64,000 nucleotides of DNA from Alphaproteobacteria bacterium (GCA_029248825.1 JAQWIP010000102.1:76847-140846); one strand, 5' to 3'. Positions 43,107-53,034 are shown, numbered from the stretch's first letter. Notes: generated from the sequence alone by a model not told the origin. Made by a program: numbers and translations.

Positions 43107-43532
43107 ATGAGCGCCAAAATATCCAAACGTGACAAGCCAGATTGGCTTGCGGCTCGGTTGAAAGCTGCGGGTTTGCGCACCACGCGCCCGCGTTTGGCTT
43201 TGGCGGATTTGCTGTTTGGCAAAGGCGATCGCCATATTACGGCCGAGCAGCTTTATGGCGAAGCGCGCGCTGCGGGGTTGAGCGTCAGTCAGGCGACGAT
43301 TTACAATACATTGAACCAGTTTCACGCTGCGGGTCTGTTGCGCGAAGTGCAAGTCGACCCATCGCGCAGCTATTTTGATACCAATACATCCGATCACCAT
43401 CACTTCTATATCGAAGAAGAGGGGCGGCTGATTGATATTGAAAAACAAGCGATTCCTATCGCCAGCCTGCCCGATAGTCCTGACGGGTTTCAGATTTCGG
43501 ATGTAGAAATTATCATTCGCCTAACGCGCTAA
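43107..43532 (+). CDS. irr: Fur family iron response regulator Irr
   Basis: LKAAGLRTTRPRLALADLLFGKGDRHITAEQLYGEAR, SVSQATIYNTLNQFHAAGLLREVQVDPSRSYFDTNTSDHHHFYIEEEG; next to fabA/fabB as in many alphaproteobacteria. Confidence 0.92.
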   Translation: MSAKISKRDKPDWLAARLKAAGLRTTRPRLALADLLFGKGDRHITAEQLYGEARAAGLSVSQATIYNTLNQFHAAGLLREVQVDPSRSYFDTNTSDHHHFYIEEEGRLIDIEKQAIPIASLPDSPDGFQISDVEIIIRLTR

Positions 43533-43550
43533 CCTTGGCTTGTGTGAAAC

Positions 43551-44117
43551 CTACTCGTTGAACTCGAAACGGTAGACACCCCAAAGCATATCGCGCTGCA
43601 CCCAGCCTTCATGGCCGCCGAGGTCAATCTCGCACCAATCGCCTTCGCAGTCTTCCAGCCGACCAATCGCGCCCGATTGCCCAAGGGCGACAACGCCCGC
43701 CCCCATGTCGGGGCGCTGGCGCAAAATCAGCGCATTGGCGGCTTGGCGCAACATCACCGTGCGATTGCCGCGCAATAGGCGGGCATGCATCCAGCCTTCG
43801 CTGCCTTCATGGTCGCGCACTTGGCGCCATTGGCCATATTCGGCGATGATTTCGAGCGGCAGCCCACGGCGTTGATATTGGAATAAAAGCGGATAATCTT
43901 CGCCCGGGCCGCGGCGCATATTGGCCTCGGATTTATTGACCGAAACAAAACGTGGCAGCGGTAATCCGCTATCCCCGAGGGGGCGGTTATCTCGGCTGTC
44001 TTGCGCGGAAATGGAGAACGGCACGAGGCTGACGACGCTGACCAATAAAACAAGCCCAAGACTGAGGCGAACTATCCACAAACGATTCATCCCCCTTGAT
44101 ACAAACAACCGCTTCAA
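43551..44117 (-). CDS. SH3 domain-containing exported/membrane-anchored protein
   Basis: N-terminal hydrophobic segment; LPRFVSVNKSEANMRRGPGEDYPLLFQYQRRGLPLEIIAEYGQWRQVRDHEGSEGWMH bacterial SH3. Confidence 0.87.
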   Translation of the reverse strand: MKRLFVSRGMNRLWIVRLSLGLVLLVSVVSLVPFSISAQDSRDNRPLGDSGLPLPRFVSVNKSEANMRRGPGEDYPLLFQYQRRGLPLEIIAEYGQWRQVRDHEGSEGWMHARLLRGNRTVMLRQAANALILRQRPDMGAGVVALGQSGAIGRLEDCEGDWCEIDLGGHEGWVQRDMLWGVYRFEFNE

Positions 44118-44130
44118 TCAGCAAGCCAGT

Positions 44131-44904
44131 TTATCGGCTCGCCTCGCCATTGTTCGGGTTTTGCGGATCCCACGCCAGTTTCACCGTGCGCGATTTGGCC
44201 GATAAAGCGTCATAAATCAGCAGCCGTCCGGCCAAGCTTTCGCCCGCGCCGGTGATTTCTTTCACTACTTCGACCGCTTGCAAACTGCCAATAATGCCAG
44301 TTAACGCCCCCAAAACGCCGGAGGTGGCGCAGTCTTCTTCTATCTCCGGCACCTCTGGCACCAGCGAGCGATAGCATGGCAAAGGCACGCCATCGCTATC
44401 TTTAAGCCAAGCCTTGAAGGTGGCCACCTGCCCGTCAAATCGCCCGACCGCGCCAGACACTAAAATCGTTTGGCCGCTAAAACATGCGTCATTGACGCAA
44501 AGCCGCGTGGCAAAATTATCACAAGCATCGACCACCACATCATAGTCTTCGAACAAATCGGCGGCATTGTCTTGGGTAACTCTTATCGCCAGCGCCTGCA
44601 CTTTTATGTGGGGGTTGAGGGCGCGCAAGGCTTTGGCCGCCACGTCGACTTTGGGCTGGCCGATATCTGTAGCGGTGAATAAAATCTGGCGCTGCAAGTT
44701 AGACAGCGCCACCACATCGTCATCGAGCAGCGCCAAAGTGCCAACGCCCGCCGCGGCCAAATATTGCGCGACCGGATGACCCAAGCCCCCCATGCCGACA
44801 ATCAACACGCGCGCGGTTTTGAGTTTTTGCTGACCCGCACCGCCAATTTCGCGCAGCAGAATATGGCGTTGATAGCGCTCAATTTCGCTATCGCCCAGCA
44901 TCAA
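44131..44904 (-). CDS. HesA/MoeB/ThiF family adenylyltransferase
   Basis: RYQRHILLREIGGAGQQKL, VLIVGMGGLGHPVAQYLAAAGVG, NLQRQILF, VVDACDNFATR. Confidence 0.92.
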   Translation of the reverse strand: MMLGDSEIERYQRHILLREIGGAGQQKLKTARVLIVGMGGLGHPVAQYLAAAGVGTLALLDDDVVALSNLQRQILFTATDIGQPKVDVAAKALRALNPHIKVQALAIRVTQDNAADLFEDYDVVVDACDNFATRLCVNDACFSGQTILVSGAVGRFDGQVATFKAWLKDSDGVPLPCYRSLVPEVPEIEEDCATSGVLGALTGIIGSLQAVEVVKEITGAGESLAGRLLIYDALSAKSRTVKLAWDPQNPNNGEASR

Positions 44905-44906
44905 GC

Positions 44907-45878
44907 CTATAGGCCTTCAAACAGGGCGGTGGAGAGATAACGCTCGGCAAAGCTTGGCAAAATCACGACGATGTTTTTGCCTGCCATATCGGCGCGACTG
45001 CCGACTTCCAGTGCCGCCGCAATGGCCGCGCCCGAGCTAATGCCGCCTGGCACGCCTTCGAGGCGGGCTAATTGGCGCGCGGTTTCAAAGGCTGTTTCAT
45101 TGCCAATGGTGATAATTTCATCGGCCCATTCTTGTTCCATATTGCCGGGTACAAAGCCTGCGCCAATGCCCTGAATTTTATGCGGGCCGCCATTGCCGCC
45201 CGATAGAACGGGGCTGTCTTCGGGTTCGACGGCAATCATTTTAAGGCCAGCTTTTCTTGGCTTTAACACCGAGCCAATGCCGGTAAAAGTGCCGCCCGTG
45301 CCAACGCCCGAGATAACCACATCGACGCTGCCTTGCGTATCGTTCCAAATTTCTTCGGCCGTGGTGGCACGGTGGATGGCGGGGTTGGCGGGATTGTTAA
45401 ATTGTTGGGGCATCACCCAGCCGTCATTTGCGGCGAGCAAGTCTTCGGCGCGCGAAATCGCGCCTTTCATGCCTTTTTCGGCGGGCGTCAAATCTAGCTC
45501 GGCGCCCAGCAGCAGCAGCATTTTGCGCCGCTCTATCGACATGCTTTCGGGCATGCATAAAATCAACCGATAGCCTTTCGCCGCACAGGCAAAGGCCAGC
45601 GCGATACCCGTATTGCCAGAGGTCGGCTCGACAATCACGCTATCGGGTTGAATGTCGCCGCTGGCTTCCAGCGCCTCAATCATGGCAACGCCAATGCGGT
45701 CTTTGACGCTGGCGATCGGGTTGAAAAACTCTAGCTTGGCCAAAATATTGGCCTGACAGCCATGTTCGGCGGCGATGCGGCCAAGCTGTACAATCGGCGT
45801 ATTGCCGATGGTTTGCGTGATGGATGAATAGATTTTTCCGCGCCCGATTTGGGCTTCTGGTTTTTTATTTTCGCTCAT
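44907..45878 (-). CDS. cysK: Cysteine synthase A
   Basis: [74 protein letters not shown]. Confidence 0.95.
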   Translation of the reverse strand: MSENKKPEAQIGRGKIYSSITQTIGNTPIVQLGRIAAEHGCQANILAKLEFFNPIASVKDRIGVAMIEALEASGDIQPDSVIVEPTSGNTGIALAFACAAKGYRLILCMPESMSIERRKMLLLLGAELDLTPAEKGMKGAISRAEDLLAANDGWVMPQQFNNPANPAIHRATTAEEIWNDTQGSVDVVISGVGTGGTFTGIGSVLKPRKAGLKMIAVEPEDSPVLSGGNGGPHKIQGIGAGFVPGNMEQEWADEIITIGNETAFETARQLARLEGVPGGISSGAAIAAALEVGSRADMAGKNIVVILPSFAERYLSTALFEGL

Positions 45879-45890
45879 CTCTCTCTCCCG

Positions 45891-46325
45891 TTAAATGGTG
45901 AAATCGCCAACACCTGATGGCTGGCTTTCTGAATTATGGCATAGATCGGCAATGCTCGTGTCGCCCACCGCTTCGCCCAATGCGGTTTGCAGTTGCGCGT
46001 GAAACGGTTCGACAATCTCGCGGCATAAATCTGAGCGCGAGCTGACGCCCTCGGTTTCTTTATCCAAAGTCTCGATGACTTCAAAGATTTCGCGCACGCT
46101 GATGCGTCGCCGCTCGCGCGCCAACCGATAGCCCCCTCGCGGGCCGCGCACGCCGCGCAAAATATTGGCTTTTACCAGAGCTTGCATAATCTGTTCGAGA
46201 TAGCGTTGCGGCACGCCTTGGCGCTCGGTTATTTCGCGCGCCTGCACGGGGTTGGGGCGCGCATGCAGCGCCACGTCCAACACGGCCTCCAAAGCCATCA
46301 AAGATTTGCGCGATAATTGAATCAT
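45891..46325 (-). CDS. Rrf2 family transcriptional regulator
   Basis: [68 protein letters not shown]. Confidence 0.93.
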   Translation of the reverse strand: MIQLSRKSLMALEAVLDVALHARPNPVQAREITERQGVPQRYLEQIMQALVKANILRGVRGPRGGYRLARERRRISVREIFEVIETLDKETEGVSSRSDLCREIVEPFHAQLQTALGEAVGDTSIADLCHNSESQPSGVGDFTI

Positions 46326-46807
46326 GCAGGCCCCGTTTTATCGCTCGCGGGGGCATCGGTTCCCGTCGAGCCAAAGCCGCCCGAGCCGCGCGCCGTATCC
46401 CCCAAAACATCGACTTCTATTAAGGTCGCCTGCACAACGGGTGCGAAAATCATTTGCGCGATGCGCATATTGCGCTCCACCGTAAAGTCTTCTTGGCCGT
46501 GGTTAATCAAGATGATTTTCACCTCGCCGCGATAATCACTATCAATCGTGCCGGGCGTATTCAGCACGCTCAGGCCATGTTTGGCCGCCAATCCCGAGCG
46601 CGGGCGCACTTGCGCTTCAAAGCCTTTCGGCATGGCCATGGAAAGTCCCGTTGGCACCATGGCTTGTTGGCCCGGTTGTAAAACCAACGGCTCGTCCTCG
46701 GCCAAAGCGGCGCGCAAATCCATGCCGGCCGCTTCGTCGGTTTCATAGGCAGGCAGCTCGAGGCCTTTGGCGTGGTCTAGAACTTTAATCTCAATGCGCG
46801 GGCTCAT
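46322..46807 (-). CDS. dut: Deoxyuridine 5'-triphosphate nucleotidohydrolase
   Basis: [64 protein letters not shown]. Confidence 0.97.
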   Translation of the reverse strand: MSPRIEIKVLDHAKGLELPAYETDEAAGMDLRAALAEDEPLVLQPGQQAMVPTGLSMAMPKGFEAQVRPRSGLAAKHGLSVLNTPGTIDSDYRGEVKIILINHGQEDFTVERNMRIAQMIFAPVVQATLIEVDVLGDTARGSGGFGSTGTDAPASDKTGPA

Positions 46808-46817
46808 ATGGCTTCCT

Positions 46818-48056
46818 TCAAGATGTCTCCGCAGCGCTAAAATGCGCCGCGATATGTTGGGCTAAGGTTTGAGCCGTTTCGGTTTTGCTCATCTGACCAA
46901 AGGCTTCGGTTTTATCTTGGGCAACCAAGGTGGCGGCATTTTCATCGCCGCCCATCACGCCGCCTTCGACGCCGCTATCGAGCGCCACATTATTGGCGAT
47001 AATCCAATCGCAATTTTTGCGAGCTAATTTATCGCGGGCAAAAGCCTCGACATTATGGGTCTCGGCGGCAAAGCCGATGAGCAGGCTCGGTTTTTGTTTC
47101 GAACTGCCAAGGCTCGCCAGAATATCGCGGTTTTCTTGCAAAGCGAGGGCGGGCAGGCCGGTCTCGGTTTTCTTAAGTTTGTGTTCGGCGCAAAGCTCGG
47201 GGCGCCAATCGGCGACGGCTGCGGTCATCACGCCAATATCGAGCGGCAAAAGCGCGTGACAGGCGTCATACATTTGCGCGGCCGTTTCCAAGCGATGCAT
47301 ATGCACGCCTGGCACATCGTCCAAAGCCGTGGGGCCAGATACCAAATGCACCTCGGCGCCCATGGCGGCCAGAGCTTGGGCAATCGCATAGCCTTGCTTG
47401 CCCGACGAGCGATTGGCGATATAGCGCACGGGGTCAATCGGTTCATGGGTGGGGCCGGCGGTGACCAGAACTTTCTTGCCCTTCAGGGAACCCTCGCCGG
47501 TTTCGGTCAAAATAGAGGCGGCGCGCGCGGCAATCTCGCTCGGCTCGCTCATCCGCCCAAGGCCGAACTCGCCACAGGCCATGTCGCCCTCTTCGGGGCC
47601 GACAAAATGCAGGCCATCGGTTTTTAATTGCCCGAGGTTTCTTTGCGTGGCGGCGTGTTCCCACATGCGCACATTCATGGCGGGCGCCAGCATCACGGGT
47701 TTATCGGTGGCCAATAAAGTGGTCGAGGCCAAATCATTGGCAATGCCTTGCGCGGCTTTGGCCATCAGGTCGGCGGTGGCGGGGGCGACCAAAATAAGGT
47801 CGGCATCGCGCGATAATTGGATGTGACCCATCTCGGCTTCATCGGTCAAATCAAACAGGTTTTCATAGACTTTATCGCCCGACACAGAGGCCAGCGAGAG
47901 CGGCGAGACAAATTGTTCGGCCGCCGCCGTCAGCAAGCAGCGCACCGCCAAGCCTTGGCCCCGCAATTGGCGCACCAAATCGGGGGCTTTATAGGCCGCA
48001 ATCCCGCCGCCAATAATCAAAAGAACGCGCTTCATAAGGACAACCCTTTTCGTCAA
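46818..48056 (-). CDS. coaBC: Bifunctional phosphopantothenoylcysteine decarboxylase/phosphopantothenate-cysteine ligase
   Basis: [68 protein letters not shown]. Confidence 0.95.
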   Translation of the reverse strand: MTKRVVLMKRVLLIIGGGIAAYKAPDLVRQLRGQGLAVRCLLTAAAEQFVSPLSLASVSGDKVYENLFDLTDEAEMGHIQLSRDADLILVAPATADLMAKAAQGIANDLASTTLLATDKPVMLAPAMNVRMWEHAATQRNLGQLKTDGLHFVGPEEGDMACGEFGLGRMSEPSEIAARAASILTETGEGSLKGKKVLVTAGPTHEPIDPVRYIANRSSGKQGYAIAQALAAMGAEVHLVSGPTALDDVPGVHMHRLETAAQMYDACHALLPLDIGVMTAAVADWRPELCAEHKLKKTETGLPALALQENRDILASLGSSKQKPSLLIGFAAETHNVEAFARDKLARKNCDWIIANNVALDSGVEGGVMGGDENAATLVAQDKTEAFGQMSKTETAQTLAQHIAAHFSAAETS

Positions 48057-48140
48057 TGCTCGGCACTCTAGCGTCTAAAGCGCTAATCTCCAAAAAAAAT
48101 ATGTAAATAAAAATAAAACCCGAAACGCAGCATCCGGCGG

Positions 48141-49679
48141 CTAGAAAATACCCGTAAGCGCCACAGCCAGCGCCCCTGCGGCGGCCGCCAAAGCGGCCAG
48201 CCCAAGACCGCGCGCCAGCGCATCGGTTTTCACGGGCGCGGTTTGGCCGGCGCCTAGATGGGCCATGGTTTCCAAAGCGGCCGCGCCGCGCTCGGCTTGG
48301 GCCAGAGTTTCGGGCAGGCGGCGCAAAGCGCGCAAAGTAGAGCCTGCATTGTCGCGCATATCGCGCAAAATCGCTTCCGGCCCGATTTGGCGGCGTAGCC
48401 AATCGGCCACCAGAGTTTCGCTGGCATCCCAAATATTGATTTTCGGGTCAAAGCTGCGCGCCACACCTTCCACGGTCACCATGGTTTTTTGCAGCAGCAA
48501 AAGTTGCGGCTGGGTGGCCATATCGAATTGTTCGGTAATCGCAAACAGCTGGCTCAAAACGCGCCCCATGGAAACATCATCGGCGTCGCGGTCGCGTATC
48601 GGCTCGCCAACCGAGCGCAGGGCTTGGGCAAATTCATGCACATCATGGTGGTCTGGCACATAGCCCGCTTCGATATGCACTTGGGCGAGTTTCACGTAAT
48701 CGCGGGTGATGAAGCCGTGCAATATTTCGGCCAGAAAGCGGCGGCTGTCTTTATCGAGACGACCACAAATGCCCAAATCAATGGCCACAATCGTGCCGTC
48801 TTTTTGCACCAAGAGATTGCCTTGGTGCATATCGGCATGAAAAAACCCATCGCGCAAAACCAGCGTCAGGAAAATCTGCAACAGGCGGGTCGCCAAATCC
48901 GAGAGGTCATGGCCATGTTTTTGTAAACCTTCAATATCCGAGGCCGAGACGCCATCGACCCAGCTCATGGTCAAGACGCGGCGTCCGCTGGCTTCCCAAA
49001 TAATATCGGGAACGCAAAAGCCTTTATCTTGGGCGGTGTTCTCGGCCATTTCGGACAGGGCGGCGGCTTCCATGCGGAAGTCGGTTTCGCCATTGATCGA
49101 GCGCGCCAAAGTGGTGATGGCATCAAGCGGGCGCAAGCGATGGGTGATGGGAAAAAACCGCTCTGCCCATTTGGCCATACGCGCCAATAATTCCAACTCG
49201 CCGCGCAATCGGTCTTCGACGCCTGGGCGCAAAAACTTCACGGCTAATTTCTGCCCCGTCTCGCGATGCGTCGCGACGTGCACTTGGGCAATCGATGCGG
49301 CGGCGATGGGGGGCCCCATGTCTTTAATAATGGCATCGGCATTGTCCAGCTCGGTCGCCAAAAGACGCGCCACTTGTTTGTCGCTAAACGGCGGCAGGCG
49401 GTCTTGCAAATGGCGCAAGTCTTGCGCCATCGCCAAGCCGATAATATCCGAGCGCGTCGCCAAAAACTGGCCGAGCTTGATATAGGTAGGGCCTAATTTT
49501 CGAATTTTATCGGATAGCTCTTGGCCGCGTTGGTCTTCGCGAAAGCGCTTGGCGCCAAGGGTAAACAGGCGGCATGCGAAGCGAATGCGAAACGGTGCCT
49601 CGGTAAAAAAATCGGGCGGCAAAAGCGCATCTTGCGCCAGCAGCAATCGCATCATGCGGAGGAGACGAAGCAAGCGCAT
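48141..49679 (-). CDS. ubiB: Ubiquinone biosynthesis ABC1/UbiB-family kinase-like protein
   Basis: LGPTYIKLGQFLATRSDIIG, IAAASIAQVHVATHRETGQKLAVKFLRPGV, GFFHADMHQGNLLV. Confidence 0.95.
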   Translation of the reverse strand: MRLLRLLRMMRLLLAQDALLPPDFFTEAPFRIRFACRLFTLGAKRFREDQRGQELSDKIRKLGPTYIKLGQFLATRSDIIGLAMAQDLRHLQDRLPPFSDKQVARLLATELDNADAIIKDMGPPIAAASIAQVHVATHRETGQKLAVKFLRPGVEDRLRGELELLARMAKWAERFFPITHRLRPLDAITTLARSINGETDFRMEAAALSEMAENTAQDKGFCVPDIIWEASGRRVLTMSWVDGVSASDIEGLQKHGHDLSDLATRLLQIFLTLVLRDGFFHADMHQGNLLVQKDGTIVAIDLGICGRLDKDSRRFLAEILHGFITRDYVKLAQVHIEAGYVPDHHDVHEFAQALRSVGEPIRDRDADDVSMGRVLSQLFAITEQFDMATQPQLLLLQKTMVTVEGVARSFDPKINIWDASETLVADWLRRQIGPEAILRDMRDNAGSTLRALRRLPETLAQAERGAAALETMAHLGAGQTAPVKTDALARGLGLAALAAAAGALAVALTGIF

Positions 49680-49681
49680 GG

Positions 49682-49807
49682 CTAGGCTTTCCAGCCCATG
49701 TGCAAAGCGGCAATGCCGCCGCTCAGCAATTCATATTTCGGGCGCTTAAAGCCGGCGTCTCTTAGCTCATCCGCGAAAGCTTGCGCGGGCGGGAATTGGC
49801 GAATGCT
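49682..49807 (-). other. In-frame C-terminal remainder of ubiE beyond the TAG
   Basis: Same frame translates to [41 protein letters not shown] followed by TAG at 49682-49684. Confidence 0.9.
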
Positions 49808-50479
49808 CTAGACCAAATATTGATAGGCCGAGGCATCTCCCGTCACCGCGCCGCCCATCGGCGGGATGACGTTGAAGGAATAAGCGTCATAGGCTTTTTG
49901 CAGCCAACGGCTCGGCATATGCGAGAACTCGAGGCAGACAAATCGCCCGCCCGGTTTCAACACGCGCAAGCTTTCGCGCAAGGCCACATCGCGGTGCGTC
50001 ACATTGCGAATGCCAAAGGCAATGGTGAGCACATCGACACTATTATCGGCCAGGGGCAGGGCTTCGGCGGTGCCGGTGAGAAAATCAACTTGCGCTGGCT
50101 CGCCCGCTTGGTTGATGCCTTCGCGCAAAGCGCGGGCCGCGCCCACGCGCACCATCTCGGCATTGGCGTCAATGACTTGCGCTTTCAAAGTAGAGTTTAA
50201 TTTTTCGGCGCGTGCCAAAGCGCGAAAGGCAATATCGCCCGTGCCGCCGGCCACATCGACGAGGCGCAAATCGGCCTCGGGGCGAAGGTGCAGAGCCTCA
50301 ATCATCCGCCGTTTCCAGACGCGATGCAGCCCCGCCGACATCAGATCATTCATCAGATCATATTTATCGGCCACGCTATCAAAGACACCGCGCACCAGCC
50401 CTTGTTTTTCGCCCATGTCTACGGTGCGAAACCCAAAGTGGGTGGTGTCTGACTGGTTTGGTTCTCTTGGCTCACTCAT
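49808..50479 (-). CDS. ubiE: Demethylmenaquinone/2-polyprenyl-6-methoxyphenol methyltransferase UbiE, truncated by in-frame TAG at 49808-49810
   Basis: THFGFRTVDMGEKQGLVRGVFDSVADKYDLMNDLMSAGLHRVWKR, DVAGGTGDIAFR, FGIRNVTHRDVALRESLRVLKPGGRFVCLEFS; MSEPREPNQ at 50479 preferred over the 50569 ORF start. Confidence 0.92.
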   Translation of the reverse strand: MSEPREPNQSDTTHFGFRTVDMGEKQGLVRGVFDSVADKYDLMNDLMSAGLHRVWKRRMIEALHLRPEADLRLVDVAGGTGDIAFRALARAEKLNSTLKAQVIDANAEMVRVGAARALREGINQAGEPAQVDFLTGTAEALPLADNSVDVLTIAFGIRNVTHRDVALRESLRVLKPGGRFVCLEFSHMPSRWLQKAYDAYSFNVIPPMGGAVTGDASAYQYLV

Positions 50480-50534
50480 CGAGGCGGAAGATAGCGGAAA
50501 CTTGGGGGGAAGGCAAACGAGGCCATCGCGCCCA

Positions 50535-50573
50535 AAAAGCCAAATCGAAAAGCCAAATCGAAAAGCCAAGTCG
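50535..50573. repeat. 13-bp tandem repeat, 3 copies (aaaagccaaatcg)
   Basis: aaaagccaaatcg x2 plus aaaagccaagtcg, directly adjacent, in the ubiE/mutM divergent gap. Confidence 0.9.
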
Positions 50574-50615
50574 AAATGATTTTGCGCGCGCCCGCTTTGG
50601 CTTTATGTTGCGCCC

Positions 50616-51494
50616 ATGCCTGAATTACCCGAAGTCGAAACGGTCCGCCGAGGCCTGTCGCCCCATATCGAAGGGCGCACCATTACCAAAGTGCATTTGG
50701 CGCGCCCTGACTTGCGCTTTGCGTTCCCCGAGGGATTTGCCGCGCGCTTGACGGGCGCCAAAATCACTCATTTTGGCCGCCGCGCCAAATATCTTCTGGC
50801 CGAGATGGAAAAATCTGGCGAGGTGTTTTATTGGCTCAGCCACCTCGGCATGACCGGACGCTATATGTTAGAGACCCCCGATGCCGACCCGCTGGAGCCA
50901 GGGCTTTACGCCCATGAGGTCGCCCAACCCGTGGCGCTCAAACATGTGCATGTGCGCCTTGCCTTCGACGATGGCACGGTTTTGTCCTACGCCGACCCGC
51001 GCCGTTTCGGCTTTATGGATTTGGTGGAAGGCGCGCCCGATAATACACCGTTTCTCAAAGACCTTGGGCCCGAGCCTTTGAGCAATGAATTTCACGCAGA
51101 AATGCTGCTAGCCGCCTGCGCCACAAGAAAGAGTCCGATTAAAAATGTGCTGCTCGACCAGCGCGTGGTGTCGGGGCTGGGCAATATATATGTCTGCGAG
51201 GCCTTGTTTATGGCCGGCATTAGCCCGCGTCGCTTGGCCGCCAATGTGGGCGCCAAGCGATTGGCGCGTCTGGTGCCAGCCATTCGCGATGTTCTGGCGC
51301 GCGCCATTGAGGCGGGCGGTTCGAGTTTGCGCGATTTTGCCGATAGCGATGGCAAATTGGGTTATTTTCAGCATAATTTTTTGGTCTATGACCAAGAAGG
51401 CAAACCCTGTTCGAGCCAAACCTGCCATGCTAGCATTCAGCGTATTGTGCAATCGGGGCGGTCGAGCTTTTACTGCCCGACGTGTCAAAGATAA
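50616..51494 (+). CDS. mutM: Formamidopyrimidine-DNA glycosylase
   Basis: MPELPEVETVRRGLSPHIEGRTITKV, LVYDQEGKPCSSQTCHASIQRIVQSGRSSFYCPTCQR zinc finger. Confidence 0.97.
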   Translation: MPELPEVETVRRGLSPHIEGRTITKVHLARPDLRFAFPEGFAARLTGAKITHFGRRAKYLLAEMEKSGEVFYWLSHLGMTGRYMLETPDADPLEPGLYAHEVAQPVALKHVHVRLAFDDGTVLSYADPRRFGFMDLVEGAPDNTPFLKDLGPEPLSNEFHAEMLLAACATRKSPIKNVLLDQRVVSGLGNIYVCEALFMAGISPRRLAANVGAKRLARLVPAIRDVLARAIEAGGSSLRDFADSDGKLGYFQHNFLVYDQEGKPCSSQTCHASIQRIVQSGRSSFYCPTCQR

Positions 51495-51507
51495 GGAGAT
51501 GAGGTTT

Positions 51508-51879
51508 ATGCGCCAGCTATCGGGCTTTTATCTATTGATGGTTCTAATTTGGGCGGGGCCAGCTGGCGCGCAATATCTCTCCGCCGCGCCCGATATTCCG
51601 CTGGCCGAGGGCTTTCGAGAAAACCCGGACGCGACGCTGGTTTTCGACAAGCCGCAGGGGCGTATTTTGCAAATGAGCGCGACGCAAGCCGTGGGGGCAA
51701 ACCCCACGCGCACCCGCCAATTTTATACCGCCAGTCTGCCCAACTTGGGCTGGCGCGCGCGCCCCAGCCAAGACAAGAATATCTTGACTTTCAACCGCAA
51801 AGGCGAAACTTTGCGACTTAGCTTTCGCGCCGATACCGTGATTTTTGATCTGACGCCCAAAGCCCCTTTTGAGGACTGA
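51508..51879 (+). CDS. Small exported protein, function unknown
   Basis: Signal peptide-like MRQLSGFYLLMVLIWAGPAGAQ; SD aaggag 51493-51498; between mutM and echA. Confidence 0.7.
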   Translation: MRQLSGFYLLMVLIWAGPAGAQYLSAAPDIPLAEGFRENPDATLVFDKPQGRILQMSATQAVGANPTRTRQFYTASLPNLGWRARPSQDKNILTFNRKGETLRLSFRADTVIFDLTPKAPFED

Positions 51880-51882
51880 CCT

Positions 51883-52659
51883 ATGAAATATGAAAACATT
51901 CTCGTTGAAACCCGTGGCCGTGTTGGTCTGGTTACTTTGCATCGCCCGAATGCGCTCAATGCCCTGTGCCATGACCTCATGCTCGAGCTGACCCATGCCA
52001 TCGAGGGGTTTGACGCCGATTCTGAAATTGGCTGCATGGTGATAACCGGCTCGCCCAAGGCGTTTGCCGCCGGAGCGGATATCAAAGAGATGTCGTCGAA
52101 AACCTATGCCGATGTGATGGCCGAAGACTTTATTACCACCAATTGGGAGGCGGCCGCCAAGGCGCGCAAACCCATTATCGCGGCAGTGGCTGGCTATGCT
52201 TTGGGCGGTGGCTGCGAGCTGGCCATGATGTGCGACTTTATTCTGGCCGCCGATACGGCCAAATTTGGCCAGCCTGAAATTAACCTCGGGGTTATTCCAG
52301 GCGCTGGCGGCACGCAGCGCCTCACGCGCTTTGTCGGCAAATCCAAAGCCATGGAAATGTGCCTGACGGGTCGCATGATGGATGCCGAAGAAGCCGAACG
52401 CTGTGGGCTGGTCTCGCGCATTATTGCGGCCGATGATTTGGTCGAAGAAGCGGTGAGCGTGGCCACGAAGATTGCTGAGAAATCTCTGCCATCGGTTTAT
52501 ACGGCGAAAGAATGCGTCGATGTGGCTTATGAGACGAGCTTGCGCGAGGGCGTGCATTATGAACGCCGCGTGTTTCATGCGCTGTTTGCTTTCGACGACC
52601 AAAGCGAAGGCATGGAAGCTTTTATCGAGAAGCGCGCGCCAAAGTTCACGCATAAGTAA
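51883..52659 (+). CDS. Enoyl-CoA hydratase
   Basis: [87 protein letters not shown]. Confidence 0.95.
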   Translation: MKYENILVETRGRVGLVTLHRPNALNALCHDLMLELTHAIEGFDADSEIGCMVITGSPKAFAAGADIKEMSSKTYADVMAEDFITTNWEAAAKARKPIIAAVAGYALGGGCELAMMCDFILAADTAKFGQPEINLGVIPGAGGTQRLTRFVGKSKAMEMCLTGRMMDAEEAERCGLVSRIIAADDLVEEAVSVATKIAEKSLPSVYTAKECVDVAYETSLREGVHYERRVFHALFAFDDQSEGMEAFIEKRAPKFTHK

Positions 52660-52675
52660 AGTTCACGCACAAGTA
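52642..52675. repeat. 17-bp tandem duplication spanning the enoyl-CoA hydratase stop codon
   Basis: aagttcacgcataagta / aagttcacgcacaagta, 16/17 identical. Confidence 0.9.
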
Positions 52676-52682
52676 AAGGGTG

Positions 52683-52711
52683 TTGACCTTACCGCAAGGG
52701 CGGCCTATAAC
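52683..52711 (+). promoter_or_regulatory. sigma-70-type promoter of rpsT
   Basis: TTGACC (52683-52688), 17-nt spacer, TATAAC (52706-52711). Confidence 0.7.
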
Positions 52712-52770
52712 GCGCCCTTGAGCGGTGAAACGCCGCTCCATGATTTTTGTAAGAATTAGGATTTTAAACT

Positions 52771-53034
52771 ATGGCCAATACTAAATCAGCCAAGAAAATG
52801 GTTCGCAAAATTGAGCGTCGCACGGAGCGCAACCGCGACCAGCGTTCGCGTATGCGCACGTTTATTCGCCGCGTAGAAGAAGCTGTGGTGGCTGGAGATA
52901 AAGGCGAGGCTGTGGAAGCCCTGCGCATCGCGCAGCCTGCAATCGCGAGAGCGGGTCAAAAAGGTCTGATGCACAAACGCACCGCGTCGCGCAAAGTATC
53001 GCGTCTGGCGAAAAGTGTAAGCGCCATCGTTTAA
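52771..53034 (+). CDS. rpsT: 30S ribosomal protein S20
   Basis: [59 protein letters not shown]. Confidence 0.97.
   Translation: MANTKSAKKMVRKIERRTERNRDQRSRMRTFIRRVEEAVVAGDKGEAVEALRIAQPAIARAGQKGLMHKRTASRKVSRLAKSVSAIV

Noticed and set aside
44069-44082. Isolated DnaA-box-like CTATCCACAAA
   Set aside because: Single copy inside the SH3-domain CDS, no cluster
49808-49810. Reassigned TAG codon (alternative genetic code)
   Set aside because: Many genes here end in TAG at the expected position (hemW, metK, truB, dnaA, ubiE's own distal stop), so TAG clearly functions as stop
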